A DNA stretch of 64,000 nucleotides from Hyphococcus sp. (GCA_028284345.1 JANQRY010000008.1:744001-808000), one strand, 5' to 3'; counted from the first letter of the stretch, positions 8,018 through 16,896 are shown. Program-made: numbers and translations. Notes: generated by a model from the sequence alone, not told the origin.

Positions 8018-8303
8018 ATTTCGAATAAAGTCAACCGGCCGTAGCGGCTCAACTTAATCTGAATGGGAACGCTTCGCCCGATGCGGACGACGAGGATGCT
8101 GCCATTGAGAGCATGCAACGTTCCGGAGGCGTCGCGCTGCGCCTATGGCGATCACGCCGCCTGCCCCAATCGCCGAAGGTTTGCTGCTCAGCCTTGTGTA
8201 GCGGCAACCTCCCATTGACTTGGGTCAAAACGCGTACCGCGGGTGCATGCCATCATCGAGCGGTCGCCAGCAAAGAACGTCGCCCGTTCCTTCGGCAGAG
8301 GTT
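8018..8303. other. Intergenic region between the divergent arsR and SnoaL-like genes
   Basis: About 290 bases with no convincing gene. An open frame at 8113-8307 has no homology that I recognise and no good ribosome binding site. The stretch probably holds the promoters of both divergent transcription units; only the arsR-side operator is visible by symmetry. Confidence 0.5.
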
Positions 8304-8699
8304 ATGAATATGACCGAAGATCATCCGAACGTTGCGGTGCTGAAACGCCTTGATCTTCGCAATCTCGCGGCGTCAAAGGATCTGATCGCCGAAGACGTGG
8401 TGTGGCATTACGCCAATCCCAACCTGCCCGACTTGCAAGGGGACTACGTCGGATTGGACGGCGTCCTCTCCTTCTTCGACGCCGTCGCCAAGAAGTCGGG
8501 CGGAACGTTCGCCATCCATCCCGTGTCAGTCACGCCCGTCGGGAGCGAGCTGGTCGTTGTCCAGTCGCGAAACACGCTGACCCTCGAGGGTCGCGCTGTC
8601 GCCGTCGACGTTGTGGTCGTCTGGCGCATTGTCGACGGGCGGGTCGCGGAGGTTTGGGACATCGTCCCGGGCGATGCAAGGGAGGTCCAAAATGGCTGA
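8304..8699 (+). CDS. SnoaL-like / NTF2-fold protein
   Basis: A 131-residue protein with features of the SnoaL-like NTF2 fold: an N-terminal helix, VVWHYANPNLPDLQGDYVG, then strands ending in VVVVWRIVDGRVAEVWDIVP. These proteins are small polyketide-cyclase-like or isomerase-like enzymes or binding proteins. ATG 8304 follows GCAGAGG and gives the expected family length; the upstream in-frame part from 8220 looks non-coding. Its last eight bases overlap the start of the FAD-dependent oxidoreductase, so the two proteins probably act on the same substrate. The substrate is unknown. Confidence 0.75.
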   Translation: MNMTEDHPNVAVLKRLDLRNLAASKDLIAEDVVWHYANPNLPDLQGDYVGLDGVLSFFDAVAKKSGGTFAIHPVSVTPVGSELVVVQSRNTLTLEGRAVAVDVVVVWRIVDGRVAEVWDIVPGDAREVQNG

Positions 8700-10245
8700 C
8701 TCTCAGAAGACGCATTGGGACGCCATCGTCATCGGTTCAGGGATAGGCGGCATGGCCGCCGCTGCGGCGTTGTCCCGGGTGGGGCGCAAGGTGCTGATGC
8801 TCGAGCAGCATCAGACGCTCGGCGGATTGACGCACAGCTTTTCCCGCGACGGCTTCACCTGGGACGTGGGCGTACACTATTTGAGCGAGATGGCGCCGGG
8901 AGATCGCATGCGCGATCTGCTCGATTGGCTGTGCGATACGCCCATCGAATTCGTGTCTTTAGGGTCGATTTACGACACGTTGCACATCGGATCGGCGGCG
9001 CCGCTCTCGCTCTCCCGCCCCTACGAGGCGCAGGAACGCGATCTCAAGGACCGCTTCCCCGATCAGGCCGAGGCGATCGAGGCCTGGACCCGTGCGCTGC
9101 GCGACGGTCACGAAGCGATGTATAAGATCTTCCCGACCCGGGCGATGCCGGAATTCGTTGGCGACATGCTCGACTGGTGGAATCGGCGCGCTATTGCGAA
9201 GTGGTGCGCGCGCACCACCAAGGAGGTCATCGACGATCTTACCGACGATCCGGAACTCGCCGCCGTGATGGCTGCGCAATGGGGCGATCATGGCGGACGC
9301 CCGAGCAAGGCGAGCTTCGCAATACATGCCTTGATCGCCGGGGCCTACCTGCCGAGCGGCTCATGGTACCCCGTCGGCGGCAGCGCCGCCTATGCCGAGC
9401 GCATTATCCCGACCATTACGAAGAACGGGGGAGAGGCTCGTGCGGGCGTCCGCGTCGAAGGGCTCTTGTTCGACGGCGACGCGGTTGTCGGCGTCCGGAC
9501 TGAAGACGGCGCGGAGATCCGCGCCAACGCGGTGATCTCTGATATCGGCGCGCGCGAGACCATTGACGCGCTCTTGCCCGAGGACTGCGGGCATGAAGAC
9601 TGGATCGCAGAGATTCGCGCGCTCCCGTCCAGCATCGCGCATTTCACGCTGTTTCTGGGCTTTGAGGGTGACATCGAAGCTGCCGGCGCCACGAAGGCAA
9701 ATCATTGGATCTATCCAACAGGCGAGGCCGACGTCATCTGGACGGATGCGCCCGATGGCGCGCCGCCCCACATGACTGCTTCCTTCGGCTCGCTCAAGAA
9801 CCCGGCGCACGATCCTGGCCCGAAGCAAAAACATATGGGCCAATTTCTAGCCTGGGCCGATTGGTCGACGGTCGCTCCGTGGACGGATCGGCCGGCGGGC
9901 GCGCGCGGCGACGACTACGCTGATTTCAAACGCCGGGCCGAAGAAACGCTGATGGCGCAATTCGAGCGCTACTTTCCCGACCTGGCCAAGCTTGTTGTGT
10001 ATCGAGAATTGGCCACGCCGTTGTCCACCGTCGCCTTCACCGGGCACCGCAAGGGCGCGTTCTACGGGCTCGACGTGACCCCGGAGCGCGTCATGTGCGA
10101 CGCCCTGCGCGCGAAAACGCCTATCCCGGGTCTCTTCCTTGCGGGCCAGGACGTGGCAAGCCCGGGCATCCCCGGGGCGCTTATGGGCGGACTTCTGTCG
10201 GCCGCCAGCGTCGATCCAAAAGTGTTCGCCAAATTCAGAGGCTAA
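8692..10245 (+). CDS. FAD-dependent oxidoreductase, retinol saturase/carotenoid isomerase-like
   Basis: A 517-residue flavoprotein of the phytoene desaturase/CrtISO/RetSat superfamily. The N-terminal dinucleotide-binding motif is VIGSGIGGMAAAAALSRVG, followed by LEQHQTLGGLTHSF. Near the C-terminus GLFLAGQDVASPGIPGALMG closes the FAD site. RetSat and CrtISO act on conjugated polyenes; no other carotenoid gene is in the window, so the substrate is open. A GGGAGG ribosome binding site lies inside the SnoaL-like gene, and the start overlaps its stop by eight bases. No terminator was seen downstream. Confidence 0.85.
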   Translation: MADSQKTHWDAIVIGSGIGGMAAAAALSRVGRKVLMLEQHQTLGGLTHSFSRDGFTWDVGVHYLSEMAPGDRMRDLLDWLCDTPIEFVSLGSIYDTLHIGSAAPLSLSRPYEAQERDLKDRFPDQAEAIEAWTRALRDGHEAMYKIFPTRAMPEFVGDMLDWWNRRAIAKWCARTTKEVIDDLTDDPELAAVMAAQWGDHGGRPSKASFAIHALIAGAYLPSGSWYPVGGSAAYAERIIPTITKNGGEARAGVRVEGLLFDGDAVVGVRTEDGAEIRANAVISDIGARETIDALLPEDCGHEDWIAEIRALPSSIAHFTLFLGFEGDIEAAGATKANHWIYPTGEADVIWTDAPDGAPPHMTASFGSLKNPAHDPGPKQKHMGQFLAWADWSTVAPWTDRPAGARGDDYADFKRRAEETLMAQFERYFPDLAKLVVYRELATPLSTVAFTGHRKGAFYGLDVTPERVMCDALRAKTPIPGLFLAGQDVASPGIPGALMGGLLSAASVDPKVFAKFRG

Positions 10246-10431
10246 GGGTGGTCGCCCATACCCGCCAGTCGCCGAAAGCGGACATGGGCTTGCCGTTTCC
10301 GTATTTCTAAAAAGGGCTGATGTCAGTCATCGGCGTTCGAACTGAGACGCCGCCCGCGCGCCTTTGCCTGATTGGCGAAACGCCCTATTCGGCGACTTCC
10401 CTTTTTGGTGAAAGCAAGATCCGCGGGCGCG

Positions 10432-11142
10432 ATGCCGTACAAGACTCTCAGCGGCGACAGGGTAATCGAAACCATCGACAAGCTCGCGGCGCGGGTCGGC
10501 GAGCGGTTTCCCGAAAGCGGTCTTGAGCGCGTGGCGCGGGAACTCGCCGACACCGCAAGGCGTTGCAAAGCGGAATCGGACCGCCTGCGCCGGCCCATCA
10601 CGCCGATCCGCGTCACGGTCTATTCTATCTGGGTCGTCGGCGCGGCGGCGTTTTTCTGGATCGCGGCGACGCTGCATTACGACACCGTTGAATTTGACGC
10701 GGCGAGCCTCGTTCAGGTCCTTGAACCGGCGATGAACCTCGCCGTGCTCGTGGGGCTCGGCGTTTTGACCCTCGGCCGGCTGGAGGAGCATTGGAAGCGG
10801 CGCAAGGCCCTCGACTATCTCCATGAGCTGCGCTCGATCGCCCATGTGGTCGACATGCATCAACTGACCAAGGATCCGTATCGCAGCGCCCTGCCGAGAA
10901 CCGCGTCCTCGCCGGGCGATGTTCTGTCCGGTCCCTTGCTTGAGCGCTATCTCGATTATTGTTCGGAAATGCTGGCGCTGACGGGCAAGCTGGCGGCGCT
11001 GTTTTCACAGTCCTGCCGTGACGCGGAAGTCTCCGCGAGCGCCAGCGACGTCGAACAGCACTGCACGGCCATGTCGCGCAAGATCTGGCAGAAGATCATG
11101 GCCTTCTCGCGCTATGAAGGGACGAGCGCGAATTTTCCGTAA
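10432..11142 (+). CDS. Hypothetical membrane protein with two transmembrane helices
   Basis: A 236-residue protein of no family I recognise. An N-terminal charged helical part (residues 1-60) precedes two hydrophobic segments, around VYSIWVVGAAAFFWIAA and LEPAMNLAVLVGLGVLTLG. A soluble C-terminal helical region with scattered cysteines follows. ATG 10432 (MPYKTLSGDR) is preferred; a longer frame starts at 10372. It converges on the small gene ending at 11146. No function can be proposed. Confidence 0.6.
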   Translation: MPYKTLSGDRVIETIDKLAARVGERFPESGLERVARELADTARRCKAESDRLRRPITPIRVTVYSIWVVGAAAFFWIAATLHYDTVEFDAASLVQVLEPAMNLAVLVGLGVLTLGRLEEHWKRRKALDYLHELRSIAHVVDMHQLTKDPYRSALPRTASSPGDVLSGPLLERYLDYCSEMLALTGKLAALFSQSCRDAEVSASASDVEQHCTAMSRKIWQKIMAFSRYEGTSANFP

Positions 11143-11145
11143 TCG

Positions 11146-11298
11146 TTATTTGCGTTTCTTCGGCTCGGCCCAGACCAGCGTGTCGCCGGCGCCGGCGATG
11201 ATCAGGCCGGCGAGGACGGCGTGAAACGGGCTCTGAAAGAGCGCCAGCGCGAAAACAAAAATCGCGCCGAATACGGCAAGATCAAGCGTGACCCGCAT
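11146..11298 (-). CDS. Small membrane protein, 50 residues
   Basis: A 50-residue protein with two hydrophobic segments, LAVFGAIFVFALALFQ and AVLAGLIIAGAGDTLVW, and a lysine-rich end (EPKKRK). An excellent ribosome binding site (AAAGGAGG) sits seven bases before ATG 11298, which supports this short frame over the longer one to 11439. No family recognised. Confidence 0.6.
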   Translation of the reverse strand: MRVTLDLAVFGAIFVFALALFQSPFHAVLAGLIIAGAGDTLVWAEPKKRK

Positions 11299-11434
11299 GT
11301 CGGCCTCCTTTTTGAAGGCGCGCGGATGATACCATAGCGAGGGGCGCGAAACGTTAACGCGCGGACGCCCAACGCCGTTGAAAACATTGCTTTTTTGAAA
11401 ATTTAATCTGTGTGCGGCGCAACAAAAGGCTGCA

Positions 11435-11553
11435 GTCATTCCGGGGCGACCGGCAGGTCGAACCCGGAATCCATGGACCGATAATAAATGTGCTCACACC
11501 AGCGATATTGTGAGCTATGGATTCCGGGTTCCGCTTCGCGGCCCCGGAATGAC
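11435..11553. repeat. Long imperfect inverted repeat (dispersed intergenic palindrome type)
   Basis: The outer arms GTCATTCCGGGGC (11435-11447) and GCCCCGGAATGAC (11541-11553) are perfect complements. Inner arms AACCCGGAATCCATGG (11461-11476) and CTATGGATTCCGGGTT (11515-11530) match with one mismatch. The whole can fold into one long hairpin with an AT-rich loop. Many alphaproteobacterial genomes carry dispersed repeats of this look. It lies between the small membrane protein gene and the end of sdhB and may act as a terminator or be a mobile repeat. Confidence 0.8.
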
Positions 11554-11570
11554 AATGGATGGAGCGAAAA

Positions 11571-12389
11571 CTACTTCGCCGGCGCTTTTTTCGCCGGGCG
11601 GTTGACCATCATTTTCTTGATCTCGGCAATCGCCTTGGCCGGGTTCAGATGTTTCGGACAGACCTGGGCGCAGTTCATGATGGTGTGGCAGCGATAGAGC
11701 TTGAACTCGTCCTCAAGCTTGTCGAGGCGTTCGTTCGTATGCTGATCGCGGCTGTCGGCGAGCCAGCGATAGGCTTGCAGGAGCGCGGCCGGCCCGAGAT
11801 ATTCTTCTTCATTGCCTTCCTTTTCGCCGTTCCACCAATAGGACGGGCAGGAGGTGGAACAGCAGGCGCAGAGAATGCATTCGTAAAGGCCGTCGAGCTG
11901 CGCGCGTTCGTCCTGGGACTGGCGCCATTCGTTCTCGGGCTCGGCGTCTTTCGCCTTGAGAAACGGTTCGATATAGGCGTGCTGTTCGTAAAAGTTCGAA
12001 AGATCGGTGACGAGGTCCTTCACCACCGGCTGGTGCGGCAGCGGATAGACCGTGACCGTGCCGCCGCCGATCTCGTCCATGGCCTTGGTGCAGGCGAGCG
12101 TATTGGCGCCGTTGATGTTGAAGGCACAGGACCCGCAGACGCCCTCCCGGCAAGAGCGCCGGAAAGAAAGCGTCGGGTCGATCTCGTTTTTGATCTTGAT
12201 CAGCGCGTCGAGCACCATGGAGACGCCGGTCATATCGACTTCATAGGTGTCGATGCGCGGATTTTCATCCGTGTCGGGATCGTAGCGATAGACCTTGAAC
12301 TTGCGAACGGACTTGCCGCCCTTCTTGGCCGGGAAATGTTTCCCGGCCTTGTTCACTTTGGAGTCTTTCGGCAGCGTCAGTTGCACCAT
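11571..12389 (-). CDS. sdhB: Succinate dehydrogenase iron-sulfur subunit
   Basis: A 272-residue SdhB with the ferredoxin-type [2Fe-2S] motif CREGVCGSC and its distal cysteine (TLAC), then the C-terminal cluster motifs [12 protein letters not shown] and [13 protein letters not shown]. It passes electrons from the SdhA flavin to ubiquinone at the membrane anchor. The C-terminal KKAPAK tail and the length are normal. Unusually, it is not adjacent to sdhCDA, which ends at 17025; it follows creD by 21 bases on the same strand. The stop lies close to the long inverted repeat at 11435-11553. Confidence 0.97.
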   Translation of the reverse strand: MVQLTLPKDSKVNKAGKHFPAKKGGKSVRKFKVYRYDPDTDENPRIDTYEVDMTGVSMVLDALIKIKNEIDPTLSFRRSCREGVCGSCAFNINGANTLACTKAMDEIGGGTVTVYPLPHQPVVKDLVTDLSNFYEQHAYIEPFLKAKDAEPENEWRQSQDERAQLDGLYECILCACCSTSCPSYWWNGEKEGNEEEYLGPAALLQAYRWLADSRDQHTNERLDKLEDEFKLYRCHTIMNCAQVCPKHLNPAKAIAEIKKMMVNRPAKKAPAK

Positions 12390-12410
12390 GGCGCAGGGCT
12401 CTTTCTCATC

Positions 12411-13787
12411 TCAACCGGGCGCCGCGGCGCCGTCACTGGGTTTACGTCCGCCATACCAGTCCAGATTGCGGGTGACGATCATGGTCACCGCGAGTGCGGC
12501 GAAGGCCGTTACCGAACCGATCAGGAGGGCGTAGTCTTCTGATTTCATGAGCAGATATATCAGTCCATAAGCGCCTGAAAAAGCCGCAAAGGCGATCAGC
12601 CCGCGCATTTTGCTGTGAAATACTGTCGCTGCATACCAGCCGGAAAGGATCACCGTGGCGCTGGCGGTCAGGAAGAAAGCGGGGCCGAAGCCCATATGCT
12701 CGGAAAGGGCGAGGACGAGAAGGTAGAAGATCACCTGGGTCGCGCCGAGGAGGATATATTGCGCCGGGTGCGCCCGCCCGCCCATGGTCGCTTCGAACAG
12801 GAAGAAGGTCAGAAAAACGATGCCGAGAAACATCAGCGCGTATTTCAGCGCGCGGTTGACGGATTTGTAGGGGCTCGTCGCGGCGACGAATTCAACGCCG
12901 AAGGCGTTGCCCGCAAGCGCGGAAAGACCCCAGTCCGCGAAGAAACTGCGCGGAATGGCGCGGGCGAGATAGGGGACCCGCCACTCGGCGTCGAACCCGT
13001 CGCGGGTAATGTCCCGGTCGTCAGGCAGGTAGGCGCCCTCAAATCCGGGATCCGGCCAGTCGGCCGCAACGCGCGCGACGGTTTCCTCGCCGACCGGCGA
13101 GAAGAACAGCCCGCCGCCGCCGGACAGCGGCAATGAAAGTTCAAAGTCGAAGGCCGCCGGCGGGCTCTTCAGCGCCAGGGGCGCGCTGACGCCAGGGGCG
13201 GTTTGGGCCCCGCTCGCATCGTCGGCCGGCGCGGTCTTGATCCCCGGCTCGAACGCCGCATGGGCGGGGCGGGCGTTGATCGCAAGGCGGATCGTGTCGC
13301 GGACGCCTTTCAGATGATCGGCGGAGCCGAATTTCACCGCGAGCCTCGCCTGATCCCAGCGCAGCGCGACCGGTCCTTCCGCGGCGGGCGGGTCGCCGAT
13401 CTCGAACCTTCCCGTCATCACGATGTCGGCGTCGTAGACGCTGGCTTCGTAAATCGACCGGGCGCGCTTTGCGGTGCGCGCCTCGGCCGCAATGTCGAGC
13501 CGCTTCGGCGTAAAGACGACGGTGGCGGCGCGGCGGATAGCGTCGCCGTTTTTATCGGTCCTGCCGGTGTCGATATCGGCCGGCACGAGAATGATCGGTC
13601 CACTGATGGTCTGACGTCCGCCGGCGCGTTCGACGATTTCAGTTGTGACTGTGTCGGCCCGGGTCGAGCGATCCCAGACAAGGGCGTAGATCAGCATCGC
13701 CGGGATCCATAAGAGAAACGCGAGGCCGCCCACGAGAATGAGTTTGAGACCGAGCGAGCGCGCCTCGGCCGGCGGGATGAAAGACAT
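12411..13787 (-). CDS. creD: CreD-like inner membrane protein
   Basis: A 458-residue protein with an N-terminal transmembrane helix (LKLILVGGLAFLLWIPAMLIYALV), a periplasmic domain of roughly 270 residues and four to five C-terminal helices. YKSVNRALKYALMFLGIVFLTFFLFE and HPAQYILLGATQVIFYLLVLALSEH are signature stretches of the CreD (Inner_CreD) family. In E. coli CreD is controlled by CreBC and linked to envelope integrity and colicin resistance; its biochemical role is unknown. No creBC genes are nearby. It sits 21 bases upstream of sdhB, so sdhB may depend on its promoter. Confidence 0.9.
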   Translation of the reverse strand: MSFIPPAEARSLGLKLILVGGLAFLLWIPAMLIYALVWDRSTRADTVTTEIVERAGGRQTISGPIILVPADIDTGRTDKNGDAIRRAATVVFTPKRLDIAAEARTAKRARSIYEASVYDADIVMTGRFEIGDPPAAEGPVALRWDQARLAVKFGSADHLKGVRDTIRLAINARPAHAAFEPGIKTAPADDASGAQTAPGVSAPLALKSPPAAFDFELSLPLSGGGGLFFSPVGEETVARVAADWPDPGFEGAYLPDDRDITRDGFDAEWRVPYLARAIPRSFFADWGLSALAGNAFGVEFVAATSPYKSVNRALKYALMFLGIVFLTFFLFEATMGGRAHPAQYILLGATQVIFYLLVLALSEHMGFGPAFFLTASATVILSGWYAATVFHSKMRGLIAFAAFSGAYGLIYLLMKSEDYALLIGSVTAFAALAVTMIVTRNLDWYGGRKPSDGAAAPG

Positions 13788-13923
13788 TCGGGATACTCCC
13801 CTTCACAACGCGCCCCGACCCGGATGGTGCGTTAGAGGAATAGAGTGGTGCCGGTTAGGCGCGAAAAGGGAGTTTTTGGGGCGACGAAATTTGTTCGTAC
13901 TATGAGCAATATTTTCTCGGCCC

Positions 13924-13956
13924 TGTCATCCCGGGGCCGGCGGAGCCGGTATGACA
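13924..13956. repeat. Short inverted repeat in the creD upstream region
   Basis: TGTCAT (13924-13929) and ATGACA (13951-13956) flank a GC-rich centre with CCGG/CCGG symmetry. It resembles a degenerate, shortened copy of the outer arms of the repeat at 11435-11553 (TCATTCCGGGG against TCATCCCGGGG). It lies in the 207-base gap between creD and the crotonase gene. Confidence 0.5.
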
Positions 13957-13994
13957 GTTCGGAGGCAACGGCGCCGATTAAGGATGAAGCGCGC

Positions 13995-14831
13995 CTAAAG
14001 CCCCTTCTTCAGGGGCTTCAGCTCATCATAGTCGGGCGCGCGCTTTTCCATTTTCGCCATGTAGCTTTTCTTGATGTCTTCGCCGCTCAGCATGGCGGCG
14101 TTCCAGACGGCGACGTAGTCGAGGGCGTCGGCGGTTGAGTGGTCCCGGGCGTAATTGGCCATGCGTTTGGCCCCGGCGACGGCCAGCGGCGAGTGCGCGG
14201 CGATCTGGCGGGCGATGGCCATGACGCCCTCAAGCAGCGCCTCGTGGGTTGAGAAGACCTCGTTGACGAGGCCGAGCTCCCTCGCCTTGGCTGCGGGAAG
14301 GCGCTCGGCGGTGTAACAGATCTGGCGGGCCCAGCCTTCCGCCATCACCTTCATCAGCCGCGGGAAGGTCCCCACATCGGCGGTCATGCCGATCGCCGTT
14401 TCCTGCACGCAGAAAAAGGCGTCCTCCGAGGCGTAGCGGCAGTCGCAGGCGGTGACGAGATCGACGGCGGCGCCGATGGCGCCGCCCTGGATCGCCGCCA
14501 GCACCGGCTGGCGCGCGTTTTCAAGCGCCGAAAAGGAGCCTTGCAGCATTTTGACTTTATGGTGAAACGCCTCGGCCTTGATCTCGCGACTGGCGCCGTC
14601 GGCGTCAAGCCCGCCTTCCATGAAAACGGAGACATCCATGCCGGCGGAGAAGTGTTTTCCCTCCGCAGACAGAACAATCACCCGGGCCTTTGCGTTGTCG
14701 GAGATGTCGTTCACGGCCTCGGGCAATTCCCGCCAGTAATCGGCGTTCATGGAGTTGGCCTTTTCCGGCCGTGAGAACCGCAAATGGGCGATTCCGTCCT
14801 CGATTTCGACGGTGAAGGACGCATAGACCAT
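13995..14831 (-). CDS. Crotonase-family enoyl-CoA hydratase/isomerase
   Basis: A 278-residue crotonase-fold protein. The oxyanion-hole segments are GKHFSAGMDVS and IQGGAIGAAVDLVTACDCRYAS, and AVQETAIGMTADVG-like sequence (VQETAIGMTADVG) follows. The catalytic glutamate position of enoyl-CoA hydratases appears changed toward the dienoyl-CoA isomerase pattern (GMTADVGTFPRL, with Asp), so Delta3,5-Delta2,4-dienoyl-CoA isomerase activity is a good possibility. The start is ATG 14831 after AAGGAA; an in-frame extension to 14876 is less likely. It may be involved in fatty-acid beta-oxidation. Confidence 0.88.
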   Translation of the reverse strand: MVYASFTVEIEDGIAHLRFSRPEKANSMNADYWRELPEAVNDISDNAKARVIVLSAEGKHFSAGMDVSVFMEGGLDADGASREIKAEAFHHKVKMLQGSFSALENARQPVLAAIQGGAIGAAVDLVTACDCRYASEDAFFCVQETAIGMTADVGTFPRLMKVMAEGWARQICYTAERLPAAKARELGLVNEVFSTHEALLEGVMAIARQIAAHSPLAVAGAKRMANYARDHSTADALDYVAVWNAAMLSGEDIKKSYMAKMEKRAPDYDELKPLKKGL

Positions 14832-15024
14832 GGGCGATTCCTTGCGATTTGCCGTGGGCGATGAACGAGTTTTCATGTTAACATGGACGACAGGCGAGCG
14901 AACGGCTTTATGACAGTTCCGAAAGGACGGGAGCGATGGCGCCGTTCATGCTTCGCGAGGCAGCGTATCAGTCTGCCGTGGAAACGCGGTTCTGTCGGTT
15001 GCGTAGTCAAGGTTAATCAAGGGC

Positions 15025-16128
15025 ATGTCTCAGGAGAAAACCGCCGAAATCATCGACCTCAGCGCCTCGCGAGCGGCGGCGCAGGGCGACGGGGCCGGGC
15101 CTTTCCTGGCGAGCGCCCGACTGGCGGCGGGGCTCGAAATCGCCGATGCGGCGGCGGCGACCAAGATCAAGCCCGCCCATATCGAAGCCATTGAAACCGG
15201 AAACACGGCGGGCCTGCCGGCGACGCCATATGCGGTCGGGTTCGTGCGGGTCTACGCCGCCTATCTCGGGCTTGACGCCGACGCCATCGCGGCGGAGTTC
15301 CGGAAAGAGATGATGGTCGCGCGGCCCGAGCCGGCGCCCGAGCCCCGCGCTGCGAGCGTTCCCGCCTATGAGGCGAGTTCCGGCGTCAAGCTCGCCTCCC
15401 TGTTCGGCATTGTCCTCATTCTCGGTTTCGCCATCTGGATCGCCTTCCAGATCGCCGGCAATGGCGGGGCGGGCGAGAACGCCGACGCAGCGCAAGAGGC
15501 GCCGCGCGTGCGCGTGTCGGAAACCCGGGCCGAAGCGCCGCGTCCGCGGGTCGTTTCCGCGCGCGATTATGACGTCGTGCCGATCCCGCCCGTGGGCGGC
15601 GATCCCGTCGCTGCGGAAACCGCCGCCGACAATCCGCTTGACGACTTGTCGGCGCCGTCTGAAACCGCGACGGCTGACCAAGCCCCGGCGGTGCCCGAAA
15701 CGGCGGCGGCGGAAGACGCGGCGCCTGTCGCCGCAGAGCCGGCCCCTGCACCGCTCCTCTCGACCATTCAACCGAATGAACCGGCGCCCGCCATCGATGC
15801 GCCGGCCCGCGCAGTCCCGGTGCAGCCGGCGCCGACGCCCGCCGCGCCGCAGCCGACGGTGGTCGATGCGCGGCTCATTCGCTCCATCGGGCCGAAGTAC
15901 CCCGCGCGCTGCGAACGCGGCGCCGGCGCCCTCGAAACCGTTTCGGTGATCTTCGACGTCAACGCCGCCGGCCGCCCGACCAATCCGCGGGTCACCGTAT
16001 CATCTGACGATTGCTTCGAAGATGCCGCCGTCGCCGCCGTCACGAAATGGCGCTTCAACCCGCGCACCGTCGACGGCGCCCCGCGGCCGCAGAAGAACAT
16101 CGAGGCGACGCTGAATTTCCGGCGGTAG
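15025..16128 (+). CDS. RodZ-like HTH / TonB C-terminal domain fusion protein
   Basis: A 367-residue membrane protein with three parts. Residues about 24-95 form a RodZ-type Cro/C1 helix-turn-helix (LASARLAAGLEIADAAAATK, IKPAHIEAIETG, PYAVGFVRVYAAYLGLD). One transmembrane helix follows at about 118-142 (LASLFGIVLILGFAIWIAFQI). A Pro/Ala/Glu-rich periplasmic linker leads to a TonB C-terminal domain at about 285-367, with PKYPARC and AVTKWRFNPRTVDG. The cytoplasmic half could bind MreB-like filaments or DNA; the periplasmic half resembles TonB receptor-contacting domains. No exbB/exbD pair is adjacent. It ends four bases from the convergent 2OG-oxygenase gene. Confidence 0.8.
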   Translation: MSQEKTAEIIDLSASRAAAQGDGAGPFLASARLAAGLEIADAAAATKIKPAHIEAIETGNTAGLPATPYAVGFVRVYAAYLGLDADAIAAEFRKEMMVARPEPAPEPRAASVPAYEASSGVKLASLFGIVLILGFAIWIAFQIAGNGGAGENADAAQEAPRVRVSETRAEAPRPRVVSARDYDVVPIPPVGGDPVAAETAADNPLDDLSAPSETATADQAPAVPETAAAEDAAPVAAEPAPAPLLSTIQPNEPAPAIDAPARAVPVQPAPTPAAPQPTVVDARLIRSIGPKYPARCERGAGALETVSVIFDVNAAGRPTNPRVTVSSDDCFEDAAVAAVTKWRFNPRTVDGAPRPQKNIEATLNFRR

Positions 16129-16131
16129 GGG

Positions 16132-16896
16132 TTAGTCGACTTTCGGCAGTTCTTTGACGGCGACGCTCTGGAAATCCGTGCGCGTGTTGTAATCCAGATC
16201 GGGTTCGCGCCCGACGGTGTAGTAGTAAAGAGCGACTGAACGGCGCGTGACGCCGTCCGGCGCGCGCCATGGCGCCGGGTGTCCGTGGAAACTTCGTTTG
16301 TCGGTTTTGAAAACCACGGCGCGATTGTAGAGCGGCGCGATGGACTTGATGCACTGTCCGCCGTCTCCGCCGCCGTCCCACAGCTCCAGGCTGCCGCCAT
16401 AGGGTTCTTCCCAGGACGCGGTCAAATAGATGAGAACATTCAGTCTGCGATGCAGCTCCAGGTGCTCGTAGCGATTAAAATCCGTGTGGATATCGAGAAT
16501 GCCGTCCTGAAGGATCTGGTGAAGGCCGCCGCCCTTAAAGTAGGGGTCCGGCAGGAGCTTTTTCACGCCGGTCAGGTCCTCAAGGTACTTTAGAAACGGC
16601 GCGGCGTTGAATTCCTGAAGCGCGAGCCGAAACAAAGGATCGAGGCTGTCAAACTTCGAACAATCGCCGGGGCCCTGTTTTCCATACTGGTGCGGAGAGC
16701 GTTTGCGCCAATCAAGCCAGACAGGATGATCCGGCGTCGGGAAGTTTTCCGACAGGAAATTCGCGTGATCGGGAGGCAAAAAATTATCGATTGCAATATG
16801 CGGAAACGGTTCTCCCCTCTCAAACCTTTGCGCCTCGTCCTCGACGGCGTCCGCGCGAAATCCGTGTTGAATCAAAAAGGGGAGAGCGTCGCCCAT
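16132..16896 (-). CDS. 2-oxoglutarate/Fe(II)-dependent oxygenase (2OG-FeII_Oxy_3 type)
   Basis: A 254-residue oxygenase of the prolyl-hydroxylase-like group. The iron ligands are His137 and Asp139 (HTDFNRY) and His204 (RSFHGHPAPW), and Arg218 or Arg219 can bind 2-oxoglutarate. RLNVLIYLTASWEEPYGGSL is a characteristic core strand pair. The substrate is unknown; relatives hydroxylate proteins or small molecules and sometimes lie in sugar or lipid modification clusters. It lies 128 bases after sdhA on the same strand, which may be incidental although its co-product is succinate. Confidence 0.85.
   Translation of the reverse strand: MGDALPFLIQHGFRADAVEDEAQRFERGEPFPHIAIDNFLPPDHANFLSENFPTPDHPVWLDWRKRSPHQYGKQGPGDCSKFDSLDPLFRLALQEFNAAPFLKYLEDLTGVKKLLPDPYFKGGGLHQILQDGILDIHTDFNRYEHLELHRRLNVLIYLTASWEEPYGGSLELWDGGGDGGQCIKSIAPLYNRAVVFKTDKRSFHGHPAPWRAPDGVTRRSVALYYYTVGREPDLDYNTRTDFQSVAVKELPKVD

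Noticed and set aside
8113-8307. A possible 64-residue gene upstream of the SnoaL-like gene
   Set aside because: No ribosome binding site, no similarity that I recognise, and it overlaps the better-supported start at 8304.
10246-10431. Search for an RNA gene or operator between the flavoprotein and the next gene
   Set aside because: No tRNA-like clover-leaf, palindrome or T-tract terminator could be seen.
15025-16128. Plain TonB assignment
   Set aside because: The N-terminal RodZ-type HTH region before the membrane helix is not found in ordinary TonB, so it is annotated as a fusion instead.
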